From: Cohaesibacter sp. ES.047
GTDB lineage: Bacteria > Pseudomonadota > Alphaproteobacteria > Rhizobiales > Cohaesibacteraceae
Assembly: GCF_900215505.1 (NCBI RefSeq)
Contig: NZ_LT907844.1
Coordinates: 1,054,001-1,118,000, forward strand
Length of the DNA: 64,000 nucleotides
Direction of reading: 5' to 3'
Made by a program: the position numbers and the translations under genes. The notes below the pieces were generated by a model that made no database searches, was not told where the DNA came from, and saw nothing but the letters and a program-made list of their open reading frames with translations. Of the stretch, positions 9,033-19,076 are shown piece by piece. The first letter of the stretch is position 1, and every line of letters begins with the position of its first letter.

Positions 9033-9138
9033 GTTAGAGCGCTTTGAAGATAAACCGGGTCGCCGGTTTAGATTTAAACGCTATTTCTCAGTATGTTATT
9101 GCATTCTCGTGAACGGGTGTTCCCGAGAGTTGCTCTAG
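9033..9138. repeat. 106-bp double-hairpin intergenic element (RIME-like)
   Basis: The unit is bounded by GTTAGAGC (9033-9040) and its near-complement GTTGCTCTAG (9129-9138). Inside are two hairpins. The first has a perfect 8-bp stem TAAACCGG/CCGGTTTA with loop GTCG (9051-9070) and imperfect outer pairing from AGCG to CGCT. The second pairs 9105-9114 with 9119-9128, nine of ten positions, loop GGGT. Rhizobial intergenic mosaic elements (RIME1) are about 108 bp with two large palindromes, so size and plan fit. It lies between the arginase and AsmA-family genes. No second copy was noticed in this window. Confidence 0.6.
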
Positions 9139-9259
9139 CGTGAGATAAGCGGAACGGGCCGGCAAAGAGTAGGGGCTATGTTTGGCAAAAATGATCTGCC
9201 AAATGTCAAATTTGCTGCTGCAATTGTGCAGATCGTCAGTGAGAGCGAATCGATGCGTG

Positions 9260-12200
9260 TTAGTTGCCGAACAGGCCTTTGGTGACGCCCTGCAGGAGCT
9301 GCTGTTCAAGGCTGCGCGGTTTTTGCTGGCCGTTGTTGTTCTGTTGATTGTCGTTCTGCGGGTTCAGCACCTTATTGAAATCGATGCCCAGCTTGTCGCC
9401 CTGCTTCTGGAGCTCCTTGGTCACATTCTTTTCGATTTTCCTGATGCCCTTGGCTGCGGCCTTGCCTGCGCCGCCCATCTGTTCGAGCCCCTTGAGCACG
9501 GCTTCCGGATTTTCCAGAATGCCCGGAATGTCGGGATAGATGCGCGGATCGTCGAGACTGCCGCGGATGATGATGGGAATGGGAACACCGTTGGCATCGA
9601 CCGGTCCGCCCTGACCTTCCAGCTTGGCAATGAGTTTCGGTGTCGCGCGGTAATCGATGCGCTTGTTCGGTAGATCAATCGTGCCGCTGCCGTCAAGACG
9701 CAAGAGCGGGCTGAGCATCTGGAGATCGTTGTTTGTCACTTGACCGTTGTCGAACTGGAAGCTGGCTGTGAGGGCGGAAAAGTCAGTGCTTTGTGCGTCT
9801 GATGACGCCCAGCCTTGCAAGATATTGCCTCTCAGGTTGCGCAGCATCTGAGGAATGTTGATGCCCTGAATGGCACCGTCCCGGATGACAAGGCTCCCTG
9901 TGCCGTCAAGCGCTTGAATGATCTGGGCCTGACTGGCGCCGCGCGTGTTGAGATCGATGTCGAGACCGCCTGTGCCACTGAGCGATTTCATCCCGATGGC
10001 GTCCCTGAGGAACCCTCTCATCTGCATGTTGGCCATCGAGAAGCGTGCGGTCATCTGCGCCGGCTGGCTGGTCGAGTTGATCGAGAAGGCACCGTTGCCC
10101 TGTCCGTTGTAGAGGCTCAACTTATCAAGTGAGCCGTTCAACTGACCGTTCTCGACTTTGGCCGTGATGGTCACCGGGCCGGTGACGATATCCCGCGCCA
10201 CCAAGGAGTTGGTGGCAAGTTGCAGATCGGCATTGAAGTTTGATAGTCCGGTGAAGTCGATGGGGCTCGTGTCCCAGCCATTGGCGTTGCCGGGCGCTTT
10301 GGTGGCGGTCGACGCCGCCTGCGTGGTGCGCCCTGTCGCAGTGCCATCGCCCATGAAGGGGGTCACATCGAGTTTTTCGAAGGTCAGCCTGCCAAAGACG
10401 GATGGAACAGCGGACAGAGTGAGTGTGACATCGCCCTTGCCTTTCGATTGACCAAAGGATGCTGTGAGGTCGCTGAGGCCGACCTTTTGCGGGGCGAGAA
10501 TCACCTGCGTGGTGAGCTGCATCGGCAGATCAGGCGTGCCGGTCGTGACCTCCTGACCAAGCCAGGCCAGCAATGCACGGCTGGAGGGAGAATGGATCGA
10601 CAGCTTGCTGCCGGACAGGCTCGTCTTGGTGGGATCGAATTGGCCGGTGAGGGCAAGGGAGACGGGGCTCGCATCTAGCGACAGGCTCGTCGGTATGGGG
10701 TTGCCCGCAAGAGCTTGGCCCAGCCCCAGGGTGCTGGCGTAGCGCAGCACTTCGCCATTCCAGAAGAAAGAGCCCTTCACATCCACCGGCGCATCCAGAC
10801 TGGAGATGGTGACGGTGCTGGTGAGTTCGGAAATGGAGCTGCTTTCCCGGGTCGGAATGGCCGACTGCAGCGCCGGGTGCGAGATTTCCCCCTCACTGAG
10901 CGTGAGGGTGCCCGCCAGATTGCCCTTCTTGAGGATGTCTTCGCTGGTCAGACCCTGAGCGGCAAAATTGATGTTTGTCGAGAGCATGCCGGTCAGAGGG
11001 CTTGCCTGCCCGGCGAGTTCGGCGAGATCGGTGATGTCCAGCTGGTGGCTTTCCAGTGATCCCTGCCAGACCTTTTGGGCGATAGATCCGTTAAGGCTGG
11101 CCTTGAGGCTGCCCTTGGCGACGTTGACATTCTTGAGGTTGATCGCGAGATTGCCATTCTGCAACTGGCCCAGAAGCACGGCATTGCGGACCGCCTCGTT
11201 CTGATAGGCGAGGGTCTCTGCCCTTGCATCAATCGTCATGTCAAAGGTGGAAAGCGCCGAGAGCTCCGGCTCGCTCGCAGTCTCGGGTGCGGCTCCGGCT
11301 TCATCATTGGTGCTGGTGGCCACGGTTTCGGGCGTCTCGATGGCTTTCAGATCGAGCAATTTGTTCAAATCGAGGGACGCGACATCCAGCGCGACGCGAA
11401 TGAGGGGGCGTCCCGACGCGGTGTTGGTGAAGACGCGGGCCGCTGCTTCTATGCTCTGCTCGCCCAGTGTGGCATTGAGTATGGGCAGGCGGATTTCCCG
11501 CGCGTCGACGATTACGGACCCCTGCAGACTGACGGCTTCGGGCTGGACCGGTGCGGGGGCGCCGCCGAGCCATGTGGCGAGGCTCTTGAGATCGCCTGCA
11601 TTGGCGGCAAAGTTCGCGAGAAGCAGCGTCTCGCCCTTGAGCGCCAACTCGCCTTCGACGCGCGCCTTCACAATCGGGCTTTCAAGGCTGATATCGAGGC
11701 GGCTCGATCCACCGTTGATGGCTCTGCTGGCATTGGCAAGCGCGCCGCTGAACTCCAGCTCCTGTTCCCGATAGGGCAGGGAACCACTGAGCGTGGCCGG
11801 ACCATCGAAATCGGGGATGCTGATGCTGGCATCGAGTCCTGACAGGAGCGTTGTGCTGGTGCCGTTGGCATCGCGGCTGACCAATTGCGCGTCGCTTACG
11901 GCCAAACGACGAAGGCTGAGTGCGGAAAGATCAATCGGCTCGCGGTGACCCGGCTCAGGACTGGTTGGTGCTGTGCTGCTCTCTGCCTCGGTGGTCTTCG
12001 TTGCCTCGGCCCCGTCATTGGTTACGTCGTCGGCAATGGCCGCGGCTTGACTGAGCGTGAGGATGGGCTTGTTCAGGGTGATGCCGGTGATGTCCGCCTT
12101 GCCGGAAAGAAGCGGCGAGAGGGCGAGGGAAAAGTCGATCCGCTCGACATCAAACAATGGGTTGTTGGCAGGATCACGCAGAGCGACATTCTCAGCGGAG

Positions 12201-12388
12201 AGCTTCAAACCGGTGATCAGGGATAGAGAGACATCACCTCCGATGTCGAGATGCATGTCGGTCTGATCCTTAACGAAGGTCTGGACCTGAGCCTTGAGAA
12301 ATCCGGTCGAAACGAAGTAGGGCACGACGATCAGCGCGAGAAGCACCAGAAACAAGGTCGAAACGAGTGAAATCAAAAGGTTACGCAT
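9260..12388 (-). CDS. AsmA-family envelope protein
   Basis: A 1042-residue protein anchored by one N-terminal membrane helix (MRNLLISLVSTLFLVLLALI). The N-terminal AsmA region includes DIGGDVSLSLITGLKLSAENV and the C-terminal AsmA_2 region includes GNGAFSINSTSQPAQMTARF and IRDGAIQGINIPQMLRNLRG. AsmA-type proteins are large periplasmic repeats of beta-strands resembling bridge-type lipid-transfer proteins and act in outer-membrane lipid homeostasis. Residues about 125-150 are low-complexity Ala/Glu/Thr, as is the stretch near 350-370. The C-terminus is Gln/Asn-rich (KVLNPQNDNQQNNNGQQ). It is monocistronic. The exact role of this member is not predictable. Confidence 0.88.
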   Translation of the reverse strand: MRNLLISLVSTLFLVLLALIVVPYFVSTGFLKAQVQTFVKDQTDMHLDIGGDVSLSLITGLKLSAENVALRDPANNPLFDVERIDFSLALSPLLSGKADITGITLNKPILTLSQAAAIADDVTNDGAEATKTTEAESSTAPTSPEPGHREPIDLSALSLRRLAVSDAQLVSRDANGTSTTLLSGLDASISIPDFDGPATLSGSLPYREQELEFSGALANASRAINGGSSRLDISLESPIVKARVEGELALKGETLLLANFAANAGDLKSLATWLGGAPAPVQPEAVSLQGSVIVDAREIRLPILNATLGEQSIEAAARVFTNTASGRPLIRVALDVASLDLNKLLDLKAIETPETVATSTNDEAGAAPETASEPELSALSTFDMTIDARAETLAYQNEAVRNAVLLGQLQNGNLAINLKNVNVAKGSLKASLNGSIAQKVWQGSLESHQLDITDLAELAGQASPLTGMLSTNINFAAQGLTSEDILKKGNLAGTLTLSEGEISHPALQSAIPTRESSSISELTSTVTISSLDAPVDVKGSFFWNGEVLRYASTLGLGQALAGNPIPTSLSLDASPVSLALTGQFDPTKTSLSGSKLSIHSPSSRALLAWLGQEVTTGTPDLPMQLTTQVILAPQKVGLSDLTASFGQSKGKGDVTLTLSAVPSVFGRLTFEKLDVTPFMGDGTATGRTTQAASTATKAPGNANGWDTSPIDFTGLSNFNADLQLATNSLVARDIVTGPVTITAKVENGQLNGSLDKLSLYNGQGNGAFSINSTSQPAQMTARFSMANMQMRGFLRDAIGMKSLSGTGGLDIDLNTRGASQAQIIQALDGTGSLVIRDGAIQGINIPQMLRNLRGNILQGWASSDAQSTDFSALTASFQFDNGQVTNNDLQMLSPLLRLDGSGTIDLPNKRIDYRATPKLIAKLEGQGGPVDANGVPIPIIIRGSLDDPRIYPDIPGILENPEAVLKGLEQMGGAGKAAAKGIRKIEKNVTKELQKQGDKLGIDFNKVLNPQNDNQQNNNGQQKPRSLEQQLLQGVTKGLFGN

Positions 12389-12704
12389 TCAGTCTCTCGT
12401 TTGTTGTGTTCCATGGTGTCATGCCTTGAATAACGCGAAGGGCTGCGCCGCCTGATCGTGCCAAGCGAATCAAGCAATTTCATTCTAGCCGCATGGCAGG
12501 GTTGGCTTCAAACGACTGTTGGGTTGGCGCGGTGTTTTATTCGCTGAAACGGCTCACTTTGTGGTCTTGATGGTATGATTGCGGACCCGGGCAGGGGTGG
12601 AAAAGCAGCATTAGGTGGAAACTCCATGTTTCTAATCATATACTTCCGCCATAAACTCCGCCTAAAACACATGCGTCTTAATCATCAAGTGAATGGGGAA
12701 ATTC
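12389..12704. other. Divergent intergenic region, asmA-family gene to pgi
   Basis: About 316 bp that must hold the promoters of both divergent genes. I see no convincing small gene, hairpin or operator; the only short open frame (82 aa from 12575) runs into pgi in another frame and has no coding character. Confidence 0.5.
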
Positions 12705-14330
12705 ATGAGCTCTATGGAAGTCATCTGGACCGATCTGGTCCATCATCGTCAGGATTTCGATTCCTTTCACCTGCGCGAAGCCTTTGCTGCCGATCCGTCA
12801 CGGTTCGAGCGTTTTTCCACTGAGATGGATGGCTGCCTGACGCTCGACTATTCGCGCAACCGTGTTGATGAAAAAACCATGTTGCTGCTGGAAAAACTCA
12901 TCGAGGCCGCCGGTGTCCGGACGCGCTTTGCCGAGATGAAAGGCGGTGCGACGATCAACAACACGGAGGGGCGTGCCGTGTTGCATGTCGCCCTGCGTGG
13001 ATCGGTTTCGGCCAATCTTGAGGTCAACGGCCAAAAGATCATGGATGATATCAACGCCGTGAAAAAGCGTCTCTATGCATTCGCCACCGGGGTGCGTGAC
13101 GGGTCGATTGCGGCCAAGGATGGCCAGCCCTTCACCGATGTGGTCAACATCGGCATCGGCGGCTCTGATCTCGGCCCGCATATGGTCACCCGCGCTCTGT
13201 CGGCCTTTCATGATGGCCCGCGCGTGCATTTCGTCTCCAACGTCGATGGCGCCCACATGGGCGACACGCTGAAGACACTGGAACCGGCTCGCACGTTGTT
13301 CCTCGTCGCTTCCAAGACTTTCACAACGCAGGAAACCATGACCAACGCCCGTGCCGCCAAGGCGTGGCTGACGGCAGCGCTTGGGGATGATGCGGTGGCC
13401 GATCATTTCGCGGCTCTGTCGACCAACAAGGAAGGCGTTGAAGGCTTCGGCATCAACACCGATCGCATGTTTGAATTCTGGGACTGGGTCGGCGGTCGCT
13501 ATTCGGTCTGGTCGGCCATTGGCCTTCCCGTGATGATCGCGATTGGCGCGGACGGGTTCGAAGAGTTTCTCGCTGGTGCCCGGTCGATGGATAGCCATTT
13601 TGCGTCCGCTCCGTTCCGCGAAAACATCCCCATGCTGATGGCCGCACTTGGGCTGTGGTATCGCAATGTCTGGGATTGCGCGTCGATGGCGGTTCTGCCC
13701 TATGACCAGCGGCTTGAATATTTTGCCGATTTCCTGCAGCAGCTCGACATGGAATCAAACGGCAAGTCGGTTCACAATGACGGCTCTTCCCTTGCGCGTG
13801 CCAGTGGCCCGGTGATCTGGGGCGCGTCTGGCACCAACGGCCAGCATGCCTTCTATCAAGAACTGCATCAGGGCACCGACATCATCCCTTGCGAATTCCT
13901 CGTTGCGGCCAAGCCGACTGATGCGGACGACTATCAGCATGAATTGCTGCTGGCCAACTGCTTTGCGCAGGTTGAGGCATTGGCGAAGGGACGCACCGCC
14001 GAGGAAGCCAAGGCCCAGCTTGAGGCTTCGGGCAAATCGGCTGAAGAGGTCGCGGCGCTGGTGCCGCACAAGGTGTTTGAAGGCAACCGTCCGAGCTCGC
14101 TGATCTTTTATGATGAACTGACGCCGAAGATGCTGGGGCGTCTGATTGCCCTTTACGAGCAGAAGGTGTTTGTGCAGGGCGTCGTCTGGGGCGTGAATCC
14201 CTACGACCAGTGGGGGGTCGAGCTTGGCAAGGAATTGGCCAACAAGCTGGCGCCTGCGGTCAAAACCGGTGATCGCGGCGAGGGCGATCCGGCGATCCTT
14301 GATCGCCTCAAAGCCTACCGCGCGAAATAG
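12705..14330 (+). CDS. pgi: Glucose-6-phosphate isomerase
   Basis: About 541 residues, full length for the bacterial enzyme that interconverts glucose 6-phosphate and fructose 6-phosphate. The signature regions are present: VVNIGIGGSDLGPHMVTRAL, the SIS phosphate loop VASKTFTTQETMTNA, the catalytic glutamate in DQRLEYFADFLQQLDMESNG, the catalytic histidine in GTNGQHAFYQELHQG and the catalytic lysine in YDQWGVELGKELA. Three in-frame ATG codons occur (12693, 12705, 12714); GGGGAA before 12705 makes that one the likeliest. It is a single gene with its own terminator. Confidence 0.96.
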   Translation: MSSMEVIWTDLVHHRQDFDSFHLREAFAADPSRFERFSTEMDGCLTLDYSRNRVDEKTMLLLEKLIEAAGVRTRFAEMKGGATINNTEGRAVLHVALRGSVSANLEVNGQKIMDDINAVKKRLYAFATGVRDGSIAAKDGQPFTDVVNIGIGGSDLGPHMVTRALSAFHDGPRVHFVSNVDGAHMGDTLKTLEPARTLFLVASKTFTTQETMTNARAAKAWLTAALGDDAVADHFAALSTNKEGVEGFGINTDRMFEFWDWVGGRYSVWSAIGLPVMIAIGADGFEEFLAGARSMDSHFASAPFRENIPMLMAALGLWYRNVWDCASMAVLPYDQRLEYFADFLQQLDMESNGKSVHNDGSSLARASGPVIWGASGTNGQHAFYQELHQGTDIIPCEFLVAAKPTDADDYQHELLLANCFAQVEALAKGRTAEEAKAQLEASGKSAEEVAALVPHKVFEGNRPSSLIFYDELTPKMLGRLIALYEQKVFVQGVVWGVNPYDQWGVELGKELANKLAPAVKTGDRGEGDPAILDRLKAYRAK

Positions 14331-14359
14331 TCTCGCTTCTTACATTCACGACAAATTTT

Positions 14360-14390
14360 AGCCTGCCGGACTGTTCCGGCTGGCTTTTTT
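14360..14390 (+). terminator. Rho-independent terminator of pgi
   Basis: AGCCTGCCGG and CCGGCTGGCT form the stem around ACTGTT, followed by TTTTTT. Confidence 0.9.
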
Positions 14391-14409
14391 ATTGGAAGCA
14401 ACCAACCGG

Positions 14410-15354
14410 CTAGGTTCTGTTGACCTTGGAAAAGAAGTTCAGAAGCCGGCCATCCAGCACCAGAAGGCCCAATCCGATCAGTCCCATGCCAACGATATGA
14501 ACCAGCCCCAGACGCTCATTTAAGAACAACCAGCCCAGAAGAATGGCTGTGGCTGGAATCAACAAGGTTACCAACAGCAGATTGGTTGCTCCGGCACGTG
14601 CGAGAAGCTGAAAATAGAGCACATAGGCAAGAGCGGTGGAGATCAATGCCAGTCCACCAAGCGCCGCCCAAACAGTAAGCGCAGGCATCGGCAAGGAAAG
14701 AGGAGCGTCAACAATCAGCGCTACCGGTGCTAGCAGGATAGTTGAGGCCGTAACCTGCCCGGCGGCGGTTACCACCGGATCAATGTGCATGTCCTTGAAG
14801 CGGCGTCCAAATACCCCGGCAAAGGCATAAGACAGGGCCGCAGTCAGAATGGCCATTTGCCCGATGATATTGCCACCCAATCCGTGCAGCGCGTCCAGCC
14901 CCATCATCACTGCGACACCGGCAAGACCAATGATGACCCCGGCCAGTTTCCGCGCTGATATTTTCTCATCTGCTAACAGAAGACCGGCGACGAGGACCCC
15001 GAAAAGCGGTGTGGCGGCGTTTAGAATTGAGGCAAGTCCCGAAGCAATGCTTTGTTGCCCCCAGACGATCAGCGAGAAGGGAATGACATTGTTCAGGGCT
15101 CCCATGCCGAGAAAAGCCAGCCATACAGGGGCGCGTCGGGGAACTGCCCTGCCAGTTATGAAGATATAGACCCACAGGGCACCGGCGGCCAGTCCCACCC
15201 GCAAAACGACGATGGTAAATGTGGGTAACGCCTTTACTGCCACACCGACGAAGAAGAAGGATCCACCCCACAAGAGCGACAGACTGAGCAGCATGGCCCA
15301 TTCAATCGATCCCATATTGGTTTGGATGCCAGATGGTACCGCTCCGCTTTTCAT
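14410..15354 (-). CDS. EamA-family (DMT) transporter
   Basis: A 314-residue inner-membrane protein with ten predicted helices arranged as two EamA repeats. Typical stretches are LLSLSLLWGGSFFFVGVAVK, NNVIPFSLIVWGQQSIASGL and LNERLGLVHIVGMGLIGLGL. The ATG at 15354 is preferred because AAGGGGA lies 7 nt before it; the open frame reaches 15444 but the extra 30 residues are polar and not family-like. DMT proteins export amino acids or other metabolites; the substrate is unknown. It is convergent with pgi and apparently monocistronic. Confidence 0.9.
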   Translation of the reverse strand: MKSGAVPSGIQTNMGSIEWAMLLSLSLLWGGSFFFVGVAVKALPTFTIVVLRVGLAAGALWVYIFITGRAVPRRAPVWLAFLGMGALNNVIPFSLIVWGQQSIASGLASILNAATPLFGVLVAGLLLADEKISARKLAGVIIGLAGVAVMMGLDALHGLGGNIIGQMAILTAALSYAFAGVFGRRFKDMHIDPVVTAAGQVTASTILLAPVALIVDAPLSLPMPALTVWAALGGLALISTALAYVLYFQLLARAGATNLLLVTLLIPATAILLGWLFLNERLGLVHIVGMGLIGLGLLVLDGRLLNFFSKVNRT

Positions 15355-15546
15355 TCGCCGTCCCCTTGGTCGTTTGTTTCGCTCTGTCTCCTCGTTTATC
15401 GGGCGGAACCATATGCGTACACCCGTTTCTTGCTTTGTCGCCATCGCTCGAATAGGTGCGCAGAAAGGGGGGGCGCCGCAAAGAGGCGGCCTGTGAACCG
15501 TACGGGCTGACGCAATTTGCCAAGATGTCTTCGTTTCGGGCGCTCG

Positions 15547-17187
15547 CTAGATAGCCTCAGTTCGCCGCCGGGCGATGGTCTCTTCGAGGTTGGGTGCGGC
15601 GGCGATCAGGGTGCGGGTGTAGGCTTCTTGCGGGTTGGCAAAGACGGTTTCCGTTCTGCCGCGCTCGATGATCTTGCCGCGATACATGACCATGACCTCG
15701 TCGGTGATGGCCCGGACCACCGAGAGATCGTGGCTGATGAAGAGATAGGACAGGTCCAGCTCCTCGCGCAGCTCGGTCAAAAGATCGAGGATCTGGGCGC
15801 GGATCGAGACATCAAGGGCCGAAACAGGCTCGTCGGCAATGATGATCTTGGGCCGGGTGATGAGGGCGCGGGCGATGGCAAGGCGCTGGCGCTGGCCGCC
15901 GGAGAATTCGTGCGGGAAGCGCTCGGCGTCATCCGGGTCCAGCCCGACCTGCTTCAGGCTCTCGGCGATGCGCCGGTTGCGCTCTTCATTCTCAAGCCCG
16001 TGGCGATAAAGATGGAGCGGTTCGGCGACTGAGCGGCCCACCTTGTGGCGCGGATTGAACGAGCCGTTGGGGTCCTGAAAGATGATCTGGATGTCCTTGC
16101 GCACATCGAGAAGATCAGCTTTTCCTGCCGCATAGGGATCGTGGTTGCCGACGGTGATCGCGCCTTCCTGCGGGGCTTCTAGTCCCAGCAGCGAGCGGGC
16201 GAGGGTGGACTTGCCACAGCCGGATTCCCCGACAAGACCTAGGCTTTGGCCCTTGTGGATCGTCAGATCGACCTGATCGACAGCGCGGAAATGTTGCCGC
16301 TCCAGATAGGGGAAGGTGCGGGGCATTGGATAGGTGCGGACCAGAGCGCGGGTTTGCAGGATCGGGCGTTCATGTTCGAGCGCCGGATCGTCGGAGAAGA
16401 GCGGCGGCTTGTCTCTGGTCGGGACATGGGTCGAGGCTTCGAACAGGCTGAGGCTATAGGGGTGGCGGAGCTGATCAAAGAGCGCGGGCAGTGGACCTGC
16501 CTCGACGATTTCCCCCTCGCGCATGATGGCGATGCTGTCGGCCATGTCGGCGACGACGGCCAGATCGTGGGAGATCAGCATCAGGGCGCAATGGTCTTCG
16601 GCCATCAGGTCTTTCAGCAGCGACAGGATTTCGGCCTGACTGGTGACGTCGAGCGCCGTGGTCGGCTCATCGGCAATGATGAGGGCGGGCTTCATGGCAA
16701 TCGCCATGGCGATGATGACCCGCTGGCGCTGACCGCCGGACAATTGATGCGGGAAGCGATCCGGGCTGATGCTTGCGGGCGACAGGCCGACGCGATCCAG
16801 CAAGGCGCGGGCTCGCTCTTCGGCCTGCTTGCGCGTTAGGTTCTCGTGCAGCTGCAGGCTTTCGGCGACCTGCGCTCCGATGGGCTTCAATGGATTGAGC
16901 GCGGTCATGGGTTCCTGAAAGACCATGCTCATGATGTTGCCGCGCCGGGCGCAGAGGGCCTGTTCGGGCATTGCAACATGGTCCTCGCCCTTGAGGCGGA
17001 TGGAGCCGGTGAGCTGGGCCTGCCGCGGCAGAAGGCGCATGATTGACAGGGCCGTAAGGCTCTTGCCCGATCCGGATTCGCCGACAAGGCCGAGGCATTG
17101 ACCGGCCTCCAACGACAGGCTGACGTTCTTGAGGGTTTCCTTGCCCGCGATCGACAGGCTGACCTTGTCCAGTTCCAGCAGGCTCAT
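15547..17187 (-). CDS. Peptide-type ABC transporter, fused double ATP-binding protein
   Basis: A 546-residue cytoplasmic ATPase made of two complete ABC domains, a fusion of DppD-like and DppF-like subunits as in YejF. Domain 1 has Walker A GLVGESGSGKS and signature LSGGQRQR; domain 2 has Walker A GLVGESGCGKS and signature FSGGQRQRLAIARAL. Walker B LIIADEPTTALD and IIIADEPVSALD are both intact. It is the last gene of the minus-strand array and overlaps the permease gene before it by 4 bp. It powers import of a peptide or a related small molecule together with the two permeases and the binding protein encoded upstream. Confidence 0.95.
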   Translation of the reverse strand: MSLLELDKVSLSIAGKETLKNVSLSLEAGQCLGLVGESGSGKSLTALSIMRLLPRQAQLTGSIRLKGEDHVAMPEQALCARRGNIMSMVFQEPMTALNPLKPIGAQVAESLQLHENLTRKQAEERARALLDRVGLSPASISPDRFPHQLSGGQRQRVIIAMAIAMKPALIIADEPTTALDVTSQAEILSLLKDLMAEDHCALMLISHDLAVVADMADSIAIMREGEIVEAGPLPALFDQLRHPYSLSLFEASTHVPTRDKPPLFSDDPALEHERPILQTRALVRTYPMPRTFPYLERQHFRAVDQVDLTIHKGQSLGLVGESGCGKSTLARSLLGLEAPQEGAITVGNHDPYAAGKADLLDVRKDIQIIFQDPNGSFNPRHKVGRSVAEPLHLYRHGLENEERNRRIAESLKQVGLDPDDAERFPHEFSGGQRQRLAIARALITRPKIIIADEPVSALDVSIRAQILDLLTELREELDLSYLFISHDLSVVRAITDEVMVMYRGKIIERGRTETVFANPQEAYTRTLIAAAPNLEETIARRRTEAI

Positions 17188-18083
17188 GTGATCTTGCTCC
17201 CGCCGATGTCGAGGCTGCTGCGGGTCTTGGGATCAAGCATGTCGCGCAGTCCGTCGCCGAGAAGATTGAGCCCGAGGACGGTGAAGATGATGGCAAGGCC
17301 GGGAATGATGGCAAGCTGCGGTGCAAGGGCCATCCATGTCTGGGCCTCGGACAGCATCTGGCCCCAGCTCGGCATCGGCGGCTGGGTGCCAAGGCCGACA
17401 TAGGAAAGGCCTGCTTCAGCCAGAATGCCGAGGGAGAACTGGATCGTGCCCTGCACGATGAGCAGATTGGCGATGTTGGGCAGGATATGCTCAAAGGTGA
17501 TATGAGCCGAGCCCTTGCCGGAGAGGCGGGCGGCGAGGATGAATTCCCGCGTCCAGAGGCTGAGGGCTGCGCCACGTGACAGGCGGGCAAAGACCGGAAT
17601 GTTGAAGATGCCGATGGCGATGATGGCATTGATTGCGCCGGGGCCTGCGATGGCCGTGATCATGATGGCCGAGATGATGGCCGGGAAGGCAAAGATGAAA
17701 TCGCCGGTGCGCATCAGAGCCTCATCCAGCCAGCCGCCTTTTGCTGCCGCCCATGTGCCGATGGGGACGCCAAGGCCCATGCCGATGCCAACGGCAACCA
17801 GAGCAACGGCGATGGAATTGCGCGCGCCCAGCATAATCATGGAGAAGAGGTCATGGCCGAAGTGATCTGTTCCGAGCCAATAGGTCGTGCTGATGGGTTT
17901 GAGGCGCTCGGCTATATTGACCGACAGGGCGTCATGGGGCGTCCAGACAAAGGACAAAAGGGCGATTGTCACGAAAAACAGCGTGATCAGACTGCCAATG
18001 ACAAAGGATGGCGATCTCAGACCGCGCCGGAAGAAGCCGTGTTGGCGATCAGGCGAGGGGGCAAAAAGCCGGGGCTTGTTCAT
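17184..18083 (-). CDS. Peptide-type ABC transporter permease, DppC-like
   Basis: A 299-residue inner-membrane protein with about six helices. The start MNKPRLFAPSP leads into an N-terminal segment typical of OppC/DppC subunits (RGLRSPSFVIGSLITLFFV), and the coupling loop with the EAA-like motif lies near FILAARLSGKGSAHITFEHI. It overlaps the DppB-like gene upstream and the ATPase gene downstream by 4 bp each, so all three are translationally coupled. Confidence 0.94.
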   Translation of the reverse strand: MNKPRLFAPSPDRQHGFFRRGLRSPSFVIGSLITLFFVTIALLSFVWTPHDALSVNIAERLKPISTTYWLGTDHFGHDLFSMIMLGARNSIAVALVAVGIGMGLGVPIGTWAAAKGGWLDEALMRTGDFIFAFPAIISAIMITAIAGPGAINAIIAIGIFNIPVFARLSRGAALSLWTREFILAARLSGKGSAHITFEHILPNIANLLIVQGTIQFSLGILAEAGLSYVGLGTQPPMPSWGQMLSEAQTWMALAPQLAIIPGLAIIFTVLGLNLLGDGLRDMLDPKTRSSLDIGGSKIT

Positions 18084-19033
18084 GCTGTCCTCCCCTTGCG
18101 CAGGCGCGGATCAATCAGCGCGTAGGTCAGATCGACAAGGAAGTTGACCGTGATAACCGAGGCGACAAGCAGGATGATGATCGCCTTGACGGTGATCAGA
18201 TCGCGCTGGTTGATCGCCTGAAAGACCAGACGTCCAAGGCCGGGCAGCGAGAAGACATTTTCGATGATGACGGTGCCAGCCAGCAGGAAGGAGAACTGCA
18301 GGCCCATGATGGTGACAACCGGAATGAGGGCGTTGCGCAGGCCGTGATGGCGCAGGGTTCCGGTGAAGCTCAGGCCCTTGGCGCGGGCGGTGCGCATATA
18401 ATCCTCATGCAGCACTTCGAGCATGGAAGAGCGCATGATCCGTGCAAGGATCGAGGCTTGCGGCAGGGCCAGCGCGATGGCGGGCAGTGTGAGCGCCTTC
18501 AGCGCGGGCCAAAAGCCTTCCTGCCAGCCGGGGAAGCCACCGGAGGGGAACCAGTGTAGCGTGACCGCAAAGGTCATGATCAGCAGCAGCGCAAACCAGA
18601 AATTGGGAATGGCGATGCCAAGCTGGGTGGCGCCGATGAGGCTGACGTCCGGCCAACGACCGTGATTGCCCGCAGCGATGATGCCGAGGGGTAGAGCGAT
18701 GATTGTGGACAGGACCAGAGCCATCAGAGCGAGCGGCAGGGAGATGACCAGCCGCTCACCGATCAGCTCGGTTACGGGCACGGAATAGGTATAGCTGACG
18801 CCGAAATCGCCGTGGAACATGCCCCAGATCCAATGACCGTAGCGCTCCACGAGGGGCAGATTGAGGCCCATCTGCTCACGCAAGGTCGCGAGGGTGTCTT
18901 CCTGTGCATTGATGCCGAGAATCAGCTCGGCCGGATCGCCGGGCAGGATTTCCATCACTGCAAAGACAAACAGGGAGGCTGCAATCAGTGTCAGGCACAG
19001 GGAAGCCAGACGGCGAAGCGTATAAACGACCAT
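18080..19033 (-). CDS. Peptide-type ABC transporter permease, DppB-like
   Basis: A 317-residue inner-membrane protein. The opening MVVYTLRRLASLCLTLIAAS and the GDPAELILG segment are characteristic of OppB/DppB permeases, and the coupling loop DYMRTARAKGLSFTG is present. It pairs with the DppC-like subunit encoded directly downstream. A terminator-like hairpin separates it from the binding-protein gene, which suggests lower expression than that gene. Confidence 0.94.
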   Translation of the reverse strand: MVVYTLRRLASLCLTLIAASLFVFAVMEILPGDPAELILGINAQEDTLATLREQMGLNLPLVERYGHWIWGMFHGDFGVSYTYSVPVTELIGERLVISLPLALMALVLSTIIALPLGIIAAGNHGRWPDVSLIGATQLGIAIPNFWFALLLIMTFAVTLHWFPSGGFPGWQEGFWPALKALTLPAIALALPQASILARIMRSSMLEVLHEDYMRTARAKGLSFTGTLRHHGLRNALIPVVTIMGLQFSFLLAGTVIIENVFSLPGLGRLVFQAINQRDLITVKAIIILLVASVITVNFLVDLTYALIDPRLRKGRTA

Positions 19034-19076
19034 GAAGTGACTGTCCGCCGGAACGGTTCGGCAAAGGGATCATGTT

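Noticed and set aside
11075-11842. 255-aa plus-strand frame
   Set aside because: Lies inside the AsmA-family gene on the opposite strand and has no recognisable content.
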